Source: Camillea tinctor (lineage: Eukaryota > Ascomycota > Sordariomycetes > Xylariales > Xylariaceae). Taken from it: 64,000 bases of DNA. Below the pieces are notes generated by a model. It made no database searches and was not told where the DNA came from. It was given only the letters and a program-made list of their open reading frames with translations. The stretch is from contig MU394082.1 of assembly GCA_022578605.1 (NCBI GenBank), forward strand, positions 248,001-312,000. Reading direction: 5' to 3'. Below, in pieces: positions 22,727 to 35,034 of this stretch (the first letter of the stretch is position 1; each line of letters opens with the position of its first letter). A program made the position numbers and the translations under genes.

Positions 22727-24572
22727 ATGTTGTCCCCAAAATCTGTACAGAGTTGGCTCTCGACGAGTCCTATTTTCCAGGATATAAGTCGGTCAAACGT
22801 GGTATATGGGAACTTCCAAGGTCATGGCATTAATATTTTGTCGAGTATTCTTATTCTGATTATCACATACTATGTGATTCCTACTCTCTTTGAGTTTCTA
22901 TTCTCTCCTTTGGGAAAGGTTCCTGGCCCCTTTTGGGCTCGATTCTCACGCTGGTGGGAATACCGTCGCGTGGCGAATGGGCGTTCTAATCTAGAATACA
23001 TCCGATGGCATAAGAAATATGGTTCGTCAAGATTCTCCTTTTACCTTACACTAGTATGCAGGCTCACCATGGAGTTTTACAGGCCCTGTTGTTCGAGTAG
23101 GCCCGAATCGTTACAGTATCAGTCGGCCAGAAGACGTCAAAATTGTATACGACATCTCTAGTAAATTCACGAAGACCGACTACTACAAGCCACTATCCCA
23201 CCCCGATCCTGATCAACAGTCAGTTTTCACACTCCAGGACAACGAGATGCACAAGAATAGGCGAAGAAAGGTTTCGGCTTTATACTCCATGTCAACTATG
23301 GTTTCTTACGAAGAGGCCGTTGATAAGATGACCACTGTGTGCGTTCGAAAGCTGCATCAATTTTCAGAAGAAAAGCGTCTTGTCGCTATCCCGCATTTCA
23401 TGCAATATTATGCCTTTGATGTTATAGGCGAAATTACGGTGAGATCTTTCGTTGAACTTTCCGACAGATTTCTCTTATTGTCCTATCGCTAACAATATAT
23501 TACAGTTTAACAAAAGCTTTGGCATGATGGAGAAAGAGGGAGACACAACCGGGTTGATTCCAGACATTCGAAGCGGTAACGACGCCCTGGGGTACTTGGG
23601 CGTCATCCCTGATATAGTACCTTGGGTCTATGGATTAAGATCCTTGGTAGGGATCTTGCCGAAGGCCCAAGTCTTAAATAACTACGCCATAACGCAGATA
23701 AACCAACACCGTCAAGCGAATAGTGGATTCAAAAAGGGCGCGAGGAAATACGAAACATTCGTAACAAAAGTTCTCAATATGGAAGCAGAAGGGCGGATGA
23801 CCGAGCCCAACATGCGAGATGTCTGTGGAGCTAATATCGGAGCTGGGTCTGATACCACTGCCATCACTTTGAGCGCAGCTCTCTACTACCTATTCACCAA
23901 TACCGAGAAGCTCGAAAAGCTGCGACAAGAAATCGATGCTAACACTAAGGAGGGCCGCGTTTCTGATCCTCTAACATTCCAGGAAGCTCAGGGTTTGCCT
24001 TATCTACAAGCAGTTATCAAAGAGACTCTACGTATGCATCCAGCTGTGGGGGCGATTTTACCACGAAAGGTTCCAAAAGGAGGCTGTCATCTCGCAGGAT
24101 ATTATTTTCCAGAAGGAGTTAGAATCCACAAGTCGTTCTCCCTTAAACGTGTACACTTGCTAACTAGTAGCTTATAGGCTGAAGTCGGTGCGAACTCATG
24201 GGTTCTGCATTATAGCAGGGATATATACGGTCCAGATCCTGAGCATTTCAGACCAGAACGCTGGATTGGGGAGGAGAAGACGAGTATTATGGATTCTATG
24301 ATGTTTGCAGTATGTCAACTACCTAGTTCACAAGCGGAAAAAATCGACACATGGAGACTAATCGTTCTACTTTATCATAGTTTGGAGGCGGCTCAAAAAC
24401 ATGCCTTGGCAAGAATATCAGCCTGCTCGAAATGACAAAGGCTCTACCGCAGATCATTCGCAAGTTCGATATGGTACTTGAACATCCCGAAAAGCCGGTG
24501 CCAACTAGGTGTGCATGGTTTGTATACCCGGAGTACAACGGTTGGTTCAAGGCAAGGGATTCTAGTGCATAA
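22727..24572 (+). CDS. Cytochrome P450 monooxygenase (pisatin-demethylase-like)
   Basis: Five exons: 22727-23021, 23083-23438, 23506-24117, 24178-24309 and 24381-24572, giving 528 residues. It has an N-terminal membrane anchor (about 37-62), then the Pro hinge VPGPFWARFSRWWEYRR. The I-helix oxygen-activation motif GAGSDTT lies near 329-335, the K-helix ExxR is KETLRMH (near 390), the PERW motif is FRPERWIGEE, and the haem loop FGGGSKTCLG places the ligand Cys near 473. All catalytic signatures are intact, so it should be an active endoplasmic-reticulum monooxygenase needing a P450 reductase. The overall pattern resembles the fungal benzoate/pisatin demethylase-like clan; the substrate is not predictable. 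Introns are 60-71 bp, and the GTTCGT and GTTAGA donors are atypical but supported by conserved junctions (KYG-PVVRVGP, PEG-AEVGANSW). Its 3' end is 287 bp from that of the convergent BVMO. Confidence 0.92.
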
Positions 24573-24859
24573 ACGATGATTGCTAGATACTCTCGAAATA
24601 ATATAAGCCGAGGCAATGAGGACCCTTTAGTGGGATACAGTAAGCTGCGCGGAATCATCAAAGGCAAAATAAGTAGTGTCATGTTTACGATGAACTTTCT
24701 TTTCAGGTTTTATACTCAGAATGAAATGCGTCGTTATCATAGCCTACCTAGGTACATAGGTTACTTATCTGCTGATATACCTTAAGACCATTGATCTGAT
24801 AGCCTCTCTAGAAACCATCTATATTGCTATTCCTGAACTCAGATTACACTGTCCCAATC

Positions 24860-26981
24860 CTAAGCCTTCACCAGCTCGAAACCTTCCATATTGTCGAGAG
24901 CCTTCCTAATCTCCTTGGCATAAATATTGACACCAGCGGCGTAACAGACAGGTTCATAAACCTTGCCTGGGATTGAACCGCCCATATAGGTCGACCGAGT
25001 GGTGGGGAAAAGGGTCTTGTTATTGATCTCGACGACACGATTCTTCCATTCCTTGGCAGCTTCGAGCTTCGGATTGATGTACTTAATATTGTTCCTAGTC
25101 ACCTTGTCCATGCAGTCAGCTATCCAGCGACCCTGGACCTCAACGGTCGTCGGCCCATTGCTAAGGAGTGTAGGTCCGTGAACCCCATAGATATGGAACA
25201 TGTTAGGGTAGCCGTTGACGGTGGTGCCCAGGTACGTCCGGGCACCGTTCACCCATTCTTCCTCCAACTTGGTGTCGTTAATGCTCTTGAGGCCAAGCTG
25301 GGTCATGACTGTACGAGAGGTAGTTAGAAACATCCGTATTCGTGATTGTAGGGGTAATGGGGTGTTAATTGGTCAATTACCTCCAGTGACGATATCCTAA
25401 GGAGTAAATGTAAGCACATATCAGACTTGCACGAAAGGTCCCGTCACTTACGAATCCAGTTGCGACTGCGATAACATCGAACTCATAATGAGTGCCATCC
25501 TCAAGGGTGATACCCGTTTCATCGAACCCTTTAATTGCGTTGTCTCTGATGTCGACAACATCCACGCTCGGTCTATTGAACTGCTCATAGTAGTTGTACT
25601 CGAGGCATGGTCTGGCAAAGATGTGTTAGAATGAATATGAACGCTCGTAGCACTAAGGTAAAGACTCTATAAGCCGTAACTTATAATGACGGCTATAGGG
25701 GAAAGGGGGATTGGTGAATGCCTAAGTATACACCTACCGCTTGACACCAAAAAAGTGTGGCATCTCCAACGGAGCAAGTAGATCTCTCTTTCTGGGGTCA
25801 CCGATACGGTCGCGTGTCTTTTTGGCCCAAAACCTATAAGATTCTTTATTGGCTTCTGCGTCGTAAAGCTGGTCCTTGTATAGTGATACCCAGAATCGGA
25901 ACCCGCCATCTTTCCAGACTTTCTCGTAGAAGGCCTCACGTTCTTCCGGAGTATCGTCGAAGCAATTCTTCTCATACCAATCGTAAGTAAAGCCGGCGAA
26001 GCTCGTCTCGCGGTATTTGAACATTTCAGGGTAGTACTTCTTAGATTCTTCCTGCTCCTTTACCGTAAGATTTCGTTTCCGCATGGGTACAGCTAAGTTA
26101 GGCGTGCGTTGGAAGACTTTAAGGTCTGCAGCCTCGGGACCCCATGCCTGTACAATTTGAACACCTGATGCACCTGTGCCGATGACAGCACAACGTTTGC
26201 CCTTGACGTCTACGTGTTCATCAGGCCAGAAGGATGAGTGATGGATGACGCCTTTGAACTTGTCCATTCCTGGCCAGTTGGGAATATATCTTCGTGCTGC
26301 CTACTCGTTCGCAATGTTAATTAACCAGGTCAAGACACGACTCTTTCCAAAGAAAAGATATAGGGAGCACGAATGAGGTAAAAGGGGCCATGACATACAA
26401 ATCCAGTTCCAAGAATGAGGAACTTAGCTTTAGCAGTTCGACCGTCCTCGGTCTGGATAACCCAAAGTCCTTCCTTTTCATCAAAGTGTGCGCCAACAAC
26501 AACGGTGTTGAAGGCACAGTCCTTCTTGATACCCACAACCTTATCGACGTGGTCGAAGTAGTCACGTAGGTCTTGGTAAGTAGGGTAGTTGCTAGTCCAG
26601 TTCCATGTTTTCCAAACCTCAGGCCAGGAGAACTCATACTCAGGAACCTCAGAGTCAACACCTGCCCCTGGGTAACAGTTCCACCGCCAGGTGCCTCCAA
26701 GGTCATTGCCAGCCTCGTATATAACAGCTTTATATCCACGGTCCCGAAGGGTCTTGAGCATAAATATTCCAGCTAATAGTAACCAAGTAATCTTAGTTAG
26801 GCATGGATATAAGTATGAGAATTGTATAAGGTAATAGTATCTTACCGAACCCACCACCCACAATGAGAGCATCGACCTCTAAGTTCTGAGCGTAAGGACC
26901 TGTATCATCCTTATGGCGCACCGAATAGTCGTTAAGGCTGGTCTTGAACTTCTTCGCGTGATTTGACGTAACCCCGTTCAT
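24860..26981 (-). CDS. Baeyer-Villiger FAD monooxygenase
   Basis: Six exons: 26846-26981, 26399-26772, 25738-26300, 25452-25611, 25381-25396 and 24860-25308, giving 565 residues. One exon is only 16 nt (DIVTG). Class B flavin monooxygenases insert oxygen next to a ketone using NADPH and O2, forming esters or lactones. Features in order are an FAD-binding GGGFGAG (near 42-48), GGTWRWNCYPGAGVDSE, the Baeyer-Villiger fingerprint FxGxxxHxxxW seen as FKGVIHHSSFW, an NADPH-binding IGTGASGVQIVQ, and the ATGF motif before exon 5. All are intact. The exact fingerprint separates it from plain N-oxidising FMOs. The gene runs towards the P450 and shares a 1.2-kb bidirectional promoter with the downstream esterase, suggesting co-regulation. 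A TATA-like CTATAAATAA lies at 27142-27151. Substrate class (cyclic or linear ketone, terpenoid, steroid) is unknown. Confidence 0.93.
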
Positions 26982-28217
26982 TTTTGCGTTGAAAGGAAGG
27001 GGAAGAAGTTATCACAGGAGTGCTAGATTGAATATATAAATCTAGAAATATAATGAACCAATATGCCACGATTCTGGGGGTTTTCTTGTCTTTGATACAG
27101 AACTGAGGGCAGATGAATCTACGAGATCCCCAGACAAGCCATTATTTATAGAGCAATGGCTCGGATAGAGACGGTCACAATATGGGACGGATTTCTATCT
27201 GGCCCTCACTGCAGCCTCCCTTCTACACATGTTATCTCTATCTGCGTGTTTCGTTTGATGGATGTGGTGTGAACTGCTACCCTGTTTAGCATGATGTTCC
27301 ACAGAACTTCGAAAAATAAGACACGACTGATAATCACCCCGAGGTCCGCTGCACGAACCATGCCAGCATCGGATGCCCCCTTCCATCCAAGTTCACGTCA
27401 TGATTTCAATCACAAGCCGTGTTCCTGATCTATGACCTTCCCCTCATGGTCGAAAGTACAGCATATTGGAGGGGGGTTTCATCCACAAACAGGCGACGCT
27501 AATTCAGCTTTGGGGCTCCCCATGGGGAAACCCTGCTGAGCCTTGGAGTTGCGGTTCCGAAGTTTCAGACGACGACTACAGTGAGCAACCGCAATGCGGG
27601 CCCGCTTGTGCGATTCAATATAGGTTAACTACCTACATGTAATACAGTGGCTTCGTATGACGGAACCGCAACGGAGTTCCCCCTCTCCGAACGCCAGCTT
27701 TAGGTCAAGGATGCTCACGATCGTTGTGACGATGTGGATACCTAATAGTGGCCGAATCCACTGAGATCGGGGGACTAGAAAGAATGCGGAGTTGAGCCAA
27801 GAATATATGACTAGCTTGCACATATGACGACAAGATCAACACCTGTGTTTAACACAATAACAGTAGGAGGCCCCGGAACTTAACGCCAATAATATGTCTG
27901 TGAAACGGCTAGTCGTAGCGCACGAAGGACGAGGGGAAGCTGTTCAAGTCGTTGTGAATTTGATGCCTTAGTTTTTTGAAATACAGCCATTGCCCCTCAT
28001 AACAATCGTATAGACCCTCACCTCCTAGAAACCCTCCTGAGCATAGGTAGTACTGCCTGAACAAACACACAAAATCACGGGCTTTGAGGCTTGGAATTAA
28101 TTTTTTTTCTCATTCTTGGGGATTCACGTAGCTAAGTTTTGCCCTTACGATACTCTTCCTCCTCAACCAGCCTCAGTCATACTTGCATAGAAACATACTG
28201 GCATTATCTACTGAAAG
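26982..28217. promoter_or_regulatory. Bidirectional promoter between BVMO and esterase genes
   Basis: 1.24 kb between divergent starts. It holds a TATA-like CTATAAATAA on the minus strand (27142-27151) and two palindromic CGG-N2-CCG sites, CGGTTCCG at 27552-27559 and CGGAACCG at 27661-27668. The latter lie within inverted 12-bp copies (gttgcggttccg and cggaaccgcaac). CGG half-sites are what Zn2Cys6 factors bind, and such a factor is encoded next door at 30814. No gene seen. Confidence 0.5.
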
Positions 28218-29652
28218 ATGACACTACCTACACAACACATTTCGGAGCTTCGCAGCCTGATAGATGCATCATGTAAGAACGAGAAAACGGGTATACCGGG
28301 CGTCACGGTCGTGGTCGTCGATAAGACCGGAAATAAGTTATTTGAGCACTCCGCTGGCAAGCGGGGTGTCATATCCAGTGACCCGATGTCACCAGAGAAC
28401 ATATTCTGGATTGCATCAAGCACCAAGATGCTCGTTGGCCTGGCTTGTATGCAACTTGTTGAGAAAGGGCTTCTGAACTTGGACGATGGAGAGCAGCTTG
28501 AGAATATCTGCCCAGAGCTTAAGACAATCCAGGTACTGCAGCCGGATGGGTCTTTGAAGAATAAAAACAAGTCCATCACTTTGAGGATGCTCCTAACCCA
28601 CACATCTGGATTCGGTTACACCTTTTTCAATGAGAGACTACGAGACTGGTCTCTTCCTATCGGCATAGATGAGTTCTCAGGTCGGTTTAACGACATTCTT
28701 ATGCCGCTCCTCTTCCAGCCGGGAGAAGGTTGGGAATATGGCGTAAGTTGTTGCTTTTTAATCATGCACTTTACATAACCTATGTCGCTTCATGCAGGCT
28801 TATCACTCTGAACCTGGCTGATATATTTCCTTTTCAGGTTGGCATCGACTGGGCCGGCATCGCATTGGAACGCGTCACCGGACTGAAACTCAACGATTAC
28901 TTACAGAAAAATATTTTTCAGCCACTTGGGTTGGCTAATATGTCGATGCTTCCCACACCGAAAATGAAGTCCAAGCTGGCATACATGCATGCCAGAGAGA
29001 AGAATGGTACTCTACGACCAAGAGATCATCCTCTGCGGATGCCATTGGCCGCGAATCACGATGATAGATCGGAAGTTGCAGCCCTATTTCATAGTGGCGG
29101 AGCCGGTATGTATGCTAAGCCGGAAGAATACTGCAGTGAGTCTCCCTCCCACGGTTGTAACTTAGAAACGCCACGACCTGTACTATTGAAAATTGTCTTT
29201 TTCTCACTCGCCAAACAGATGTCCTAGCCGTCTTGCTCAACGACGGAACGTGTCCGCGCACCGGGATGCAACTTCTCGGCAAGCCCTCGGTAGACGAGAT
29301 GTTCAAGAACCAGATACCGAACTTCCCCGACTTTGGTCGCCAGTCGATACCAGATGCGAAGCCAGATTTGACCAATCCCATACCAGAGCTATATCCTGTG
29401 CCTGGCAACCCCCCGCAAGGCTGGGGGCTCACCTTCATGCTAAGCAATGGTGGTGGAACAGGTCGGTCTAAGAGCACAGCATGGTGGGCTGGGCTGGCCA
29501 ACTGTTGGTGGTGGTGTGACCGTGAAAACGAGGTGGCTGGAATGGTGTGCACGCAGATTTTGCCCTTTGCAGACCCCCAGGTGCTGTCCTTGTGGGCTAA
29601 AGTAGAAACCGAAGTGTACAAAGCATTAGAACAGAGGCGGAATCAGGGTTGA
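28218..29652 (+). CDS. Beta-lactamase-fold serine esterase or acyltransferase (LovD/EstB-like)
   Basis: Three exons: 28218-28742, 28838-29135 and 29219-29652, giving 418 residues. The family (class C beta-lactamase / penicillin-binding-protein fold) includes fungal esterases and the lovastatin acyltransferase LovD. The nucleophile motif SxxK is SSTK, within WIASSTKMLVGLACMQL (Ser67, Lys70). The LLTHTSGFGYTFFN segment and GEGWEYGVGIDWAG supply the second conserved region, with the likely catalytic Tyr at about 174. The C-terminal GWGLTFMLSNGG and SKSTAWWAGLANCWWW form the family's late substrate-pocket motif. No signal peptide is visible, so it is probably cytosolic. Its place beside a Baeyer-Villiger enzyme suggests hydrolysis of the ester or lactone that enzyme makes, or acyl transfer; this is inference. 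The intron 1 acceptor at TTTTCAG was chosen over an earlier AG because only it keeps frame and homology. Confidence 0.9.
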
Positions 29653-30813
29653 ATCATGATAATTAGACCCAATGGGAAGGCTGCGGAGACAGACATTTGA
29701 GTTCATTTTCTCCAATGGCGTTCTGGATATATGGTGTCCGGTCCTGTTTTCGGCATAGGTTGGTCTGATCCCCCACTCTGAGATATATCTATGCGTCTGG
29801 GATCTTACATAACTAGTGATGTATCTCGTACTAGGTAGGTTGGAAGGCTTCGTTTAAGGGGGGGCATGTGATAAGGAGACAGAGGATGAGAACGAATTAG
29901 CGAGCCTTTTCATGAGTTAGGTCACACTCAATTTCCAATTTGCACTATTGGTAACTATACAGCATACAGCACGGACTGCACTGCACATCCGCCAGCTCCG
30001 TGACAAGCTTCAGAAAGATGGATACGAATTATACCCCAAACCCTTCGTGGTTACTATAACATCAGCAGACGGTATGGATCGACACAGTATGGCTTAGCTG
30101 GCAATCGAGTCTCTTGTCTGATTGGACCTATCGTGGCACCGTGCATTTACCCCCTTGAGGAGCTAAATCTACTAACTCCATGTATATATAGTAGTAGACT
30201 ACCCCATAGTCTAGAGCTAGGTAGCTTAACAAAGCGCGGGGAAATGCAGAAATCTATAGGGGTGACGAGGTATCATGTATGTAGTTGACGTATCTGATAT
30301 ATCTAATATTGAACGTTTTAACACCCCCCAACACACACACACATGCCCAGGCGTTCCCTCCCCTTTCCACCCAACAACCCCGGCATATCCAGTCCATCCA
30401 ACCCCAACATATGTCAATTCAAGAATAATATCAATCTCATGTAGGTCGAATATGTATGCAGTTGGTGTGGATAGTGGATATATCCCCGCATGACGTATGT
30501 CTTTACCAGCACCAAGGTTCAAGAGTTTATGAGCTGCCATACTGGTACACCCCGGATCCTATAGAGGGTGAACGAAATTATGTAGGCATCAAGACCTTGG
30601 CTGTGCAGAGGTCCATGCTCAGATGACCCGAAGGGAAAGGGGGTGCCCAGGACGAAACAAACCGCCTTTGCCATCTTAGCTGTGTTGTTTAATCTCTTCA
30701 GAAAGCTCCAGGCTGTAATAGCAACGAGTTTGGATCACTTGGACGATTCCGTATATTTACCTACTTTTAGCTGCAAATCGAGTCGAGCTTTCAAGCGAAG
30801 TCCTGATGTGACA
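29653..30813. other. Intergenic region, esterase to regulator
   Basis: 1.16 kb between two plus-strand genes. Contains a CA-rich stretch near 30335-30350 and short AT-rich palindromic runs. An in-frame extension upstream of the regulator start (from 30643) is open, but its sequence is not like the family and I left it out. No other gene seen. Confidence 0.4.
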
Positions 30814-33715
30814 ATGCGTCGACAGAATCACTCTTGTGATCAATGTAGAAAGGCTAAGAGAGCTTGCGATGCCCCAGCACTAAGTATTGCACATCGTGGC
30901 TCTTCCCAACCTCACCAATCCTCGAAAGATGCCGGAAACAGCTCTTCGCTCTATGCCGAGGGCACGGGTCAGTCACTCCGCTATCAGCCAAGACATACGA
31001 CATTTAGGGATTTGCAATGATGAAATATCTAGCTGACTACCTCTAGGTCAGGAGCAAAGAACTAGATCGTGCTCGTATTGTCTGAAGACTAAGAAATACT
31101 GTACACTCAACTGGGCTCGTTCACAGCTTCGTCTTAGCAGCGGTGACTCGCACATTCGTGAACATGCCCAGTCAAGCAGACTTCCTCGAAGAGGGCGACG
31201 AACCGTACCACAGCTTGACTCTAACGGTTTTTCTACAGACGGGATGTTCGATCCTATGAAACCAAATTTACACCATCAGACATTATATCATCGCAATTCA
31301 GTGGTCCCCAACTTTGAGGATACCCCTTCCCTGCGGGACAGTTCACAAGGTTCGATGCCATCAATGGACGGAACATTTGACAATGCTCAGTCCCAAATTG
31401 CGTTGCAGGATCTACTAGATGACTACAACGAGGATCTTGGGGACTCGTCGAGGAGTTCAGGGAGCATTTTTACATCAGCCAACGATGCTGATATGCAACA
31501 GAACAGTCTTGCGGATCCCTACTTTTATGAGCCTTTCTCTTTTCAGGATGACAAAAATACTGAATATTCCCATGCCTCTTCTCACCAGATGCCAGATATG
31601 ATAGGCATGACTCGTCAAACAGTAGAGAAGTATCAACCGACAGGTAACTGGTTACAACACTTATATAACACATTTTCGCCCTTCTCAGCCGAACACACGA
31701 TGGTTTCAAGGACCGATAATCAATTCATATCTCAGAACCTGCTACGCGTATACCACGACGTTCTTGAGCATAGTCTATCTTGCTGGGTGTCGGAAGAAAC
31801 ATGTCCCTACAAGATGCCTCCTCGGAAAAAAACACATTTGCTTGGAACAGCCGATTCATCGCAGCGCGCCAACGCTGGGCGCAAGCATCAATCTACTTAT
31901 CAAGAATGGGGGTCTACCTGGTCTAATAGGATTTACACCCGCGTCGTTCAGCTCGATCGCGTAGCCCAATCTACCAATATGTGTGAGTAGTTTTGGGAAT
32001 CATTCTCCCCCTTTTACATTTTCAGCTTTTTCTTTTTTTTTTTCCTTTTTTTCCATAGGTGGGAAATAATTACTTATGATACTTTGAAGAATAAGTTTTG
32101 CTCCCGAGACATAACTTCGAGAGTAAAAACGAGACCCAGTATGTGACTAACTCGCTCTGTGACAGTCCGGCTAAGCCGTGCAGAGAACCAAGCCGTTGCT
32201 AAGGCGCTGCACCTAGTTATCATGGCCTTCTCAGCACAATGGGCACACCAGAGCCGCCGTGAGCGGGAAAGGTTCTCCTCCGTATCCGGTCCCGAGAGTC
32301 AGGCCCTCCCTCATGGCTCCGATGAGCTAGGCGAGGAATTCGACCGCCTTATTCAACGCTCGTTCTGGGAGCAGGCGCGAAAAGCACTCAATGAATGTGC
32401 TGATATAGAATGCTACCGTGTGGTGTGTGCTGAGTTGATATTTGGTCTGACACAAAGACCTTGGGAAGCGGACGATCCCATTTTGGACACCAGTATCCCT
32501 TCTAGGAGAGCAGAACAAAAGGTCCTTGCGACAGCTCAGATCCAGAGCATTCTTTCGAAGGATGGCCCACCCGTTTTCATGGAAAGAGCAACGCGTAAAG
32601 TCCACGCGTTGAGATTTCGGTTGGATGCCTTCGATGCAGGTTTGATCAAGGCAAACAAAGACTATAGTAATAGCCAAGGTGATACGGACCAGGCAAGTAT
32701 GATCAGCGCCAGGGAGAGGGAAACAGCAGGTTTCGTATATTGGCTCGCGGTGATGTTTGACACCATCTCTTCGTCAATCAATCAGCGGCCAGTAGTCGTC
32801 AACGACGAGGACTCTCAGCACGACGCAGCAGGCGAGGTTGCCCTGGCCGATCCTGCAAGCAGCGAAAGCAGTAGTGCCCTGAGAGTTCAACGATGGTCGA
32901 TCAATCACTTTATACAAGATAACCCGGAAGACCCAATACAACCGCTCCGGTGGCCCTGCTCCTACACCGATGCCGCCCGGGCAGTGACCCGATCAGGGCC
33001 GGTCAAGATTTTATTATACCGGCACGTGTCCTATCTACAGGACGCTATCAGACGGGGGCAACGCGGGGAGCCAATCGAAGACATTATCCAAAACGCCGTC
33101 GTAGTCTACTGCTACTGGAACATGACTTACGGCATCTTCTTCAGGGACCTGATCGAGTGCTATGACACCGTCCCTCCACGTATCCAGAGTTGGTTCTTCT
33201 GCATCCTCGGGCACTGGCACCTGGCGGCGCTGATCCTCGCCGACCTCATCGAGATGGTCGACAAAGACGGACTAGGGGTCCCGCAGGCGAACCAGCAGCG
33301 CCTCGGCGCCACGACGGTGGACACCATCCGGCAAGCGAGTGCGAGGGAGCTCGCCGACCTGGCGCGCATCACCACACCGCCCGATTCAGACCCGCCCTCG
33401 CCTCAGCTACCCGACTTTCACAGCGCTGTCAACCAAGGCGCCATTTTGACCGAGCCCTGGACCATGATACTCATCCGGGCTTTCAGCAAGGCGTGCATCT
33501 GGCACATCGGCAGGATGGAGCTATGGCAGCGCAATCGCGCTCTGCTCGGCCACCACGGATACCACCAGAGCGGCTGCGATGAGAGCCGCGCCCAATGCAC
33601 AGACTACGTCAAGGCACTGTGGTACCTCGGCAGGAAGTCGGATATGGCGCGGAATATCGCGGGGGTGCTTTCGAAGGCACTGGCAGCTATCCGGGAGAGG
33701 GACGGATGTGCTTAA
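30814..33715 (+). CDS. Zn2Cys6 transcription factor, probable cluster regulator
   Basis: Three exons: 30814-30967, 31047-31982 and 32166-33715, giving 879 residues. The zinc cluster is split by intron 1. The first half is SCDQCRKAKRACD (Cys8, 11, 18) and the second SCSYCLKTKKYC (Cys60, 63, 70), each CX2CX6C, followed by TLNWARSQ, typical of a Sordariomycete subfamily. With the chosen donor (GTCAGT at 30968) the loop between Cys18 and Cys60 is 41 residues. A weaker donor at about 30897 (GTATTG) is also in phase and would give a 14-residue loop, so the exact join is uncertain. A Ser/Asp-rich linker leads to the long C-terminal fungal regulator domain (from LSRAENQAVAKALHLVIMAF). The start at 30814 was preferred because the zinc cluster usually lies at the very N-terminus. 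It follows the esterase on the same strand and is the natural candidate to control the P450, BVMO and esterase genes. Confidence 0.88.
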
Positions 33716-35003
33716 CCTAGGTCGTTGTGGTTTTATACAACTAGACTGTAACAGTAAAAGGTCACTACCGCGGTTCTTTTCTTCGGGTTTATTTGGTATA
33801 TTGAAGGAGGTATAATGGAAAAGTTTGTATTTGTGCGAGTTGGCGTAACCTCTCTCTCTTAGGGATGACGGTCAAAAGTAGGATAGTATTTTCGTTACAC
33901 TCTTTATACTATATATACTATATATATATCTCGCTTTTAGGAACTGGTCGGGCCTGGTCTTAGCTGCAGGGCTAGCATATATTATCCGGCGTGGTTGGTT
34001 ATGGGATCTAGTCGTGTACAGATCCTTGTATTCGAACTGCAGTATGAATATGGGTATTATGTAGCAGGTGTACCTACTTGCTAATTATATCCCATGTAGG
34101 CGATAATGGCCTAGAGCCTATAGGTCGCCTTGTCTCTGAGTCTTGATTCTCGAGACTTAGTATAGGCTAACATAGTCCTAGAGTGGTTGGAAGGATTTCT
34201 AATTACACTAGGTTACTTCAGGGGCAGGAGATCTTAGGGGGGAGGCTTCATCCAGAACCTTCACAGGTGCTGTTCTAAGAACCATGAGTATCATATGAAA
34301 TATGAAAAATCTCCGAATTCACCAACTCATTGTTATAAACATAATCACGCCTTAGGCACTTTATCGCCATGAGGGTGTGTTGTTACGTTTGTAGATATTC
34401 CATACAGTTATACCTTCTAACTTTTCAGGTCGTGCAAATCTATCGCGGCACTTGACACGATGCTTATGGTTGACAACGGTATTCGGTGATATCTTCATGG
34501 AAGTAAAATTGTCAAAACAAAAGTTAAAATTTTCATACCAAAAGCTAAGAATCAGTATTCACGAATTGTAACCACTTCGCAAGAGACTTAATATTCTCTA
34601 GATGTCGGGGGACCAGGCTTATGTTTCCACACAACTCTGCGGTAGGTAAATACTACCTTCCAAGGCAAACCTACTGTATCATACATCAAGGATCCATGAG
34701 CAAAATCATACGGGTAGGTGGTATGTCAACTTGCCAGAGCTGTAAGATTCCATCACACCTAATTGTACATCGAAAATGCCAACTTATAGACAGGCTTCGT
34801 TTTTTAAAACAGGAAAACACATGACTATTCCTGTACGGTTGGTGATATTAAGTTCCCTTATAGGGGGGGGGGGGGGGGGGGGGGGGAGATGGGGGGGGAG
34901 CGAATCTTGGGTTTTGGCGGGGTAGGTATGTGTGGCAGGACGCGGAAATGTTAAGGNNNNNNNNNNGCACCCGCGCCCCCCCCCCCCCCCCCCCCCCCCC
35001 CCG

Positions 35004-35034
<31 letters not shown>

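Noticed and set aside
30643..30813. In-frame upstream start of the regulator, reading MPRTKQTA, similar to the histone H3 N-terminus
   Set aside because: Only the first few residues resemble H3 and the rest does not follow; the zinc cluster of this family sits at the N-terminus, so the start at 30814 is preferred and the similarity is chance.
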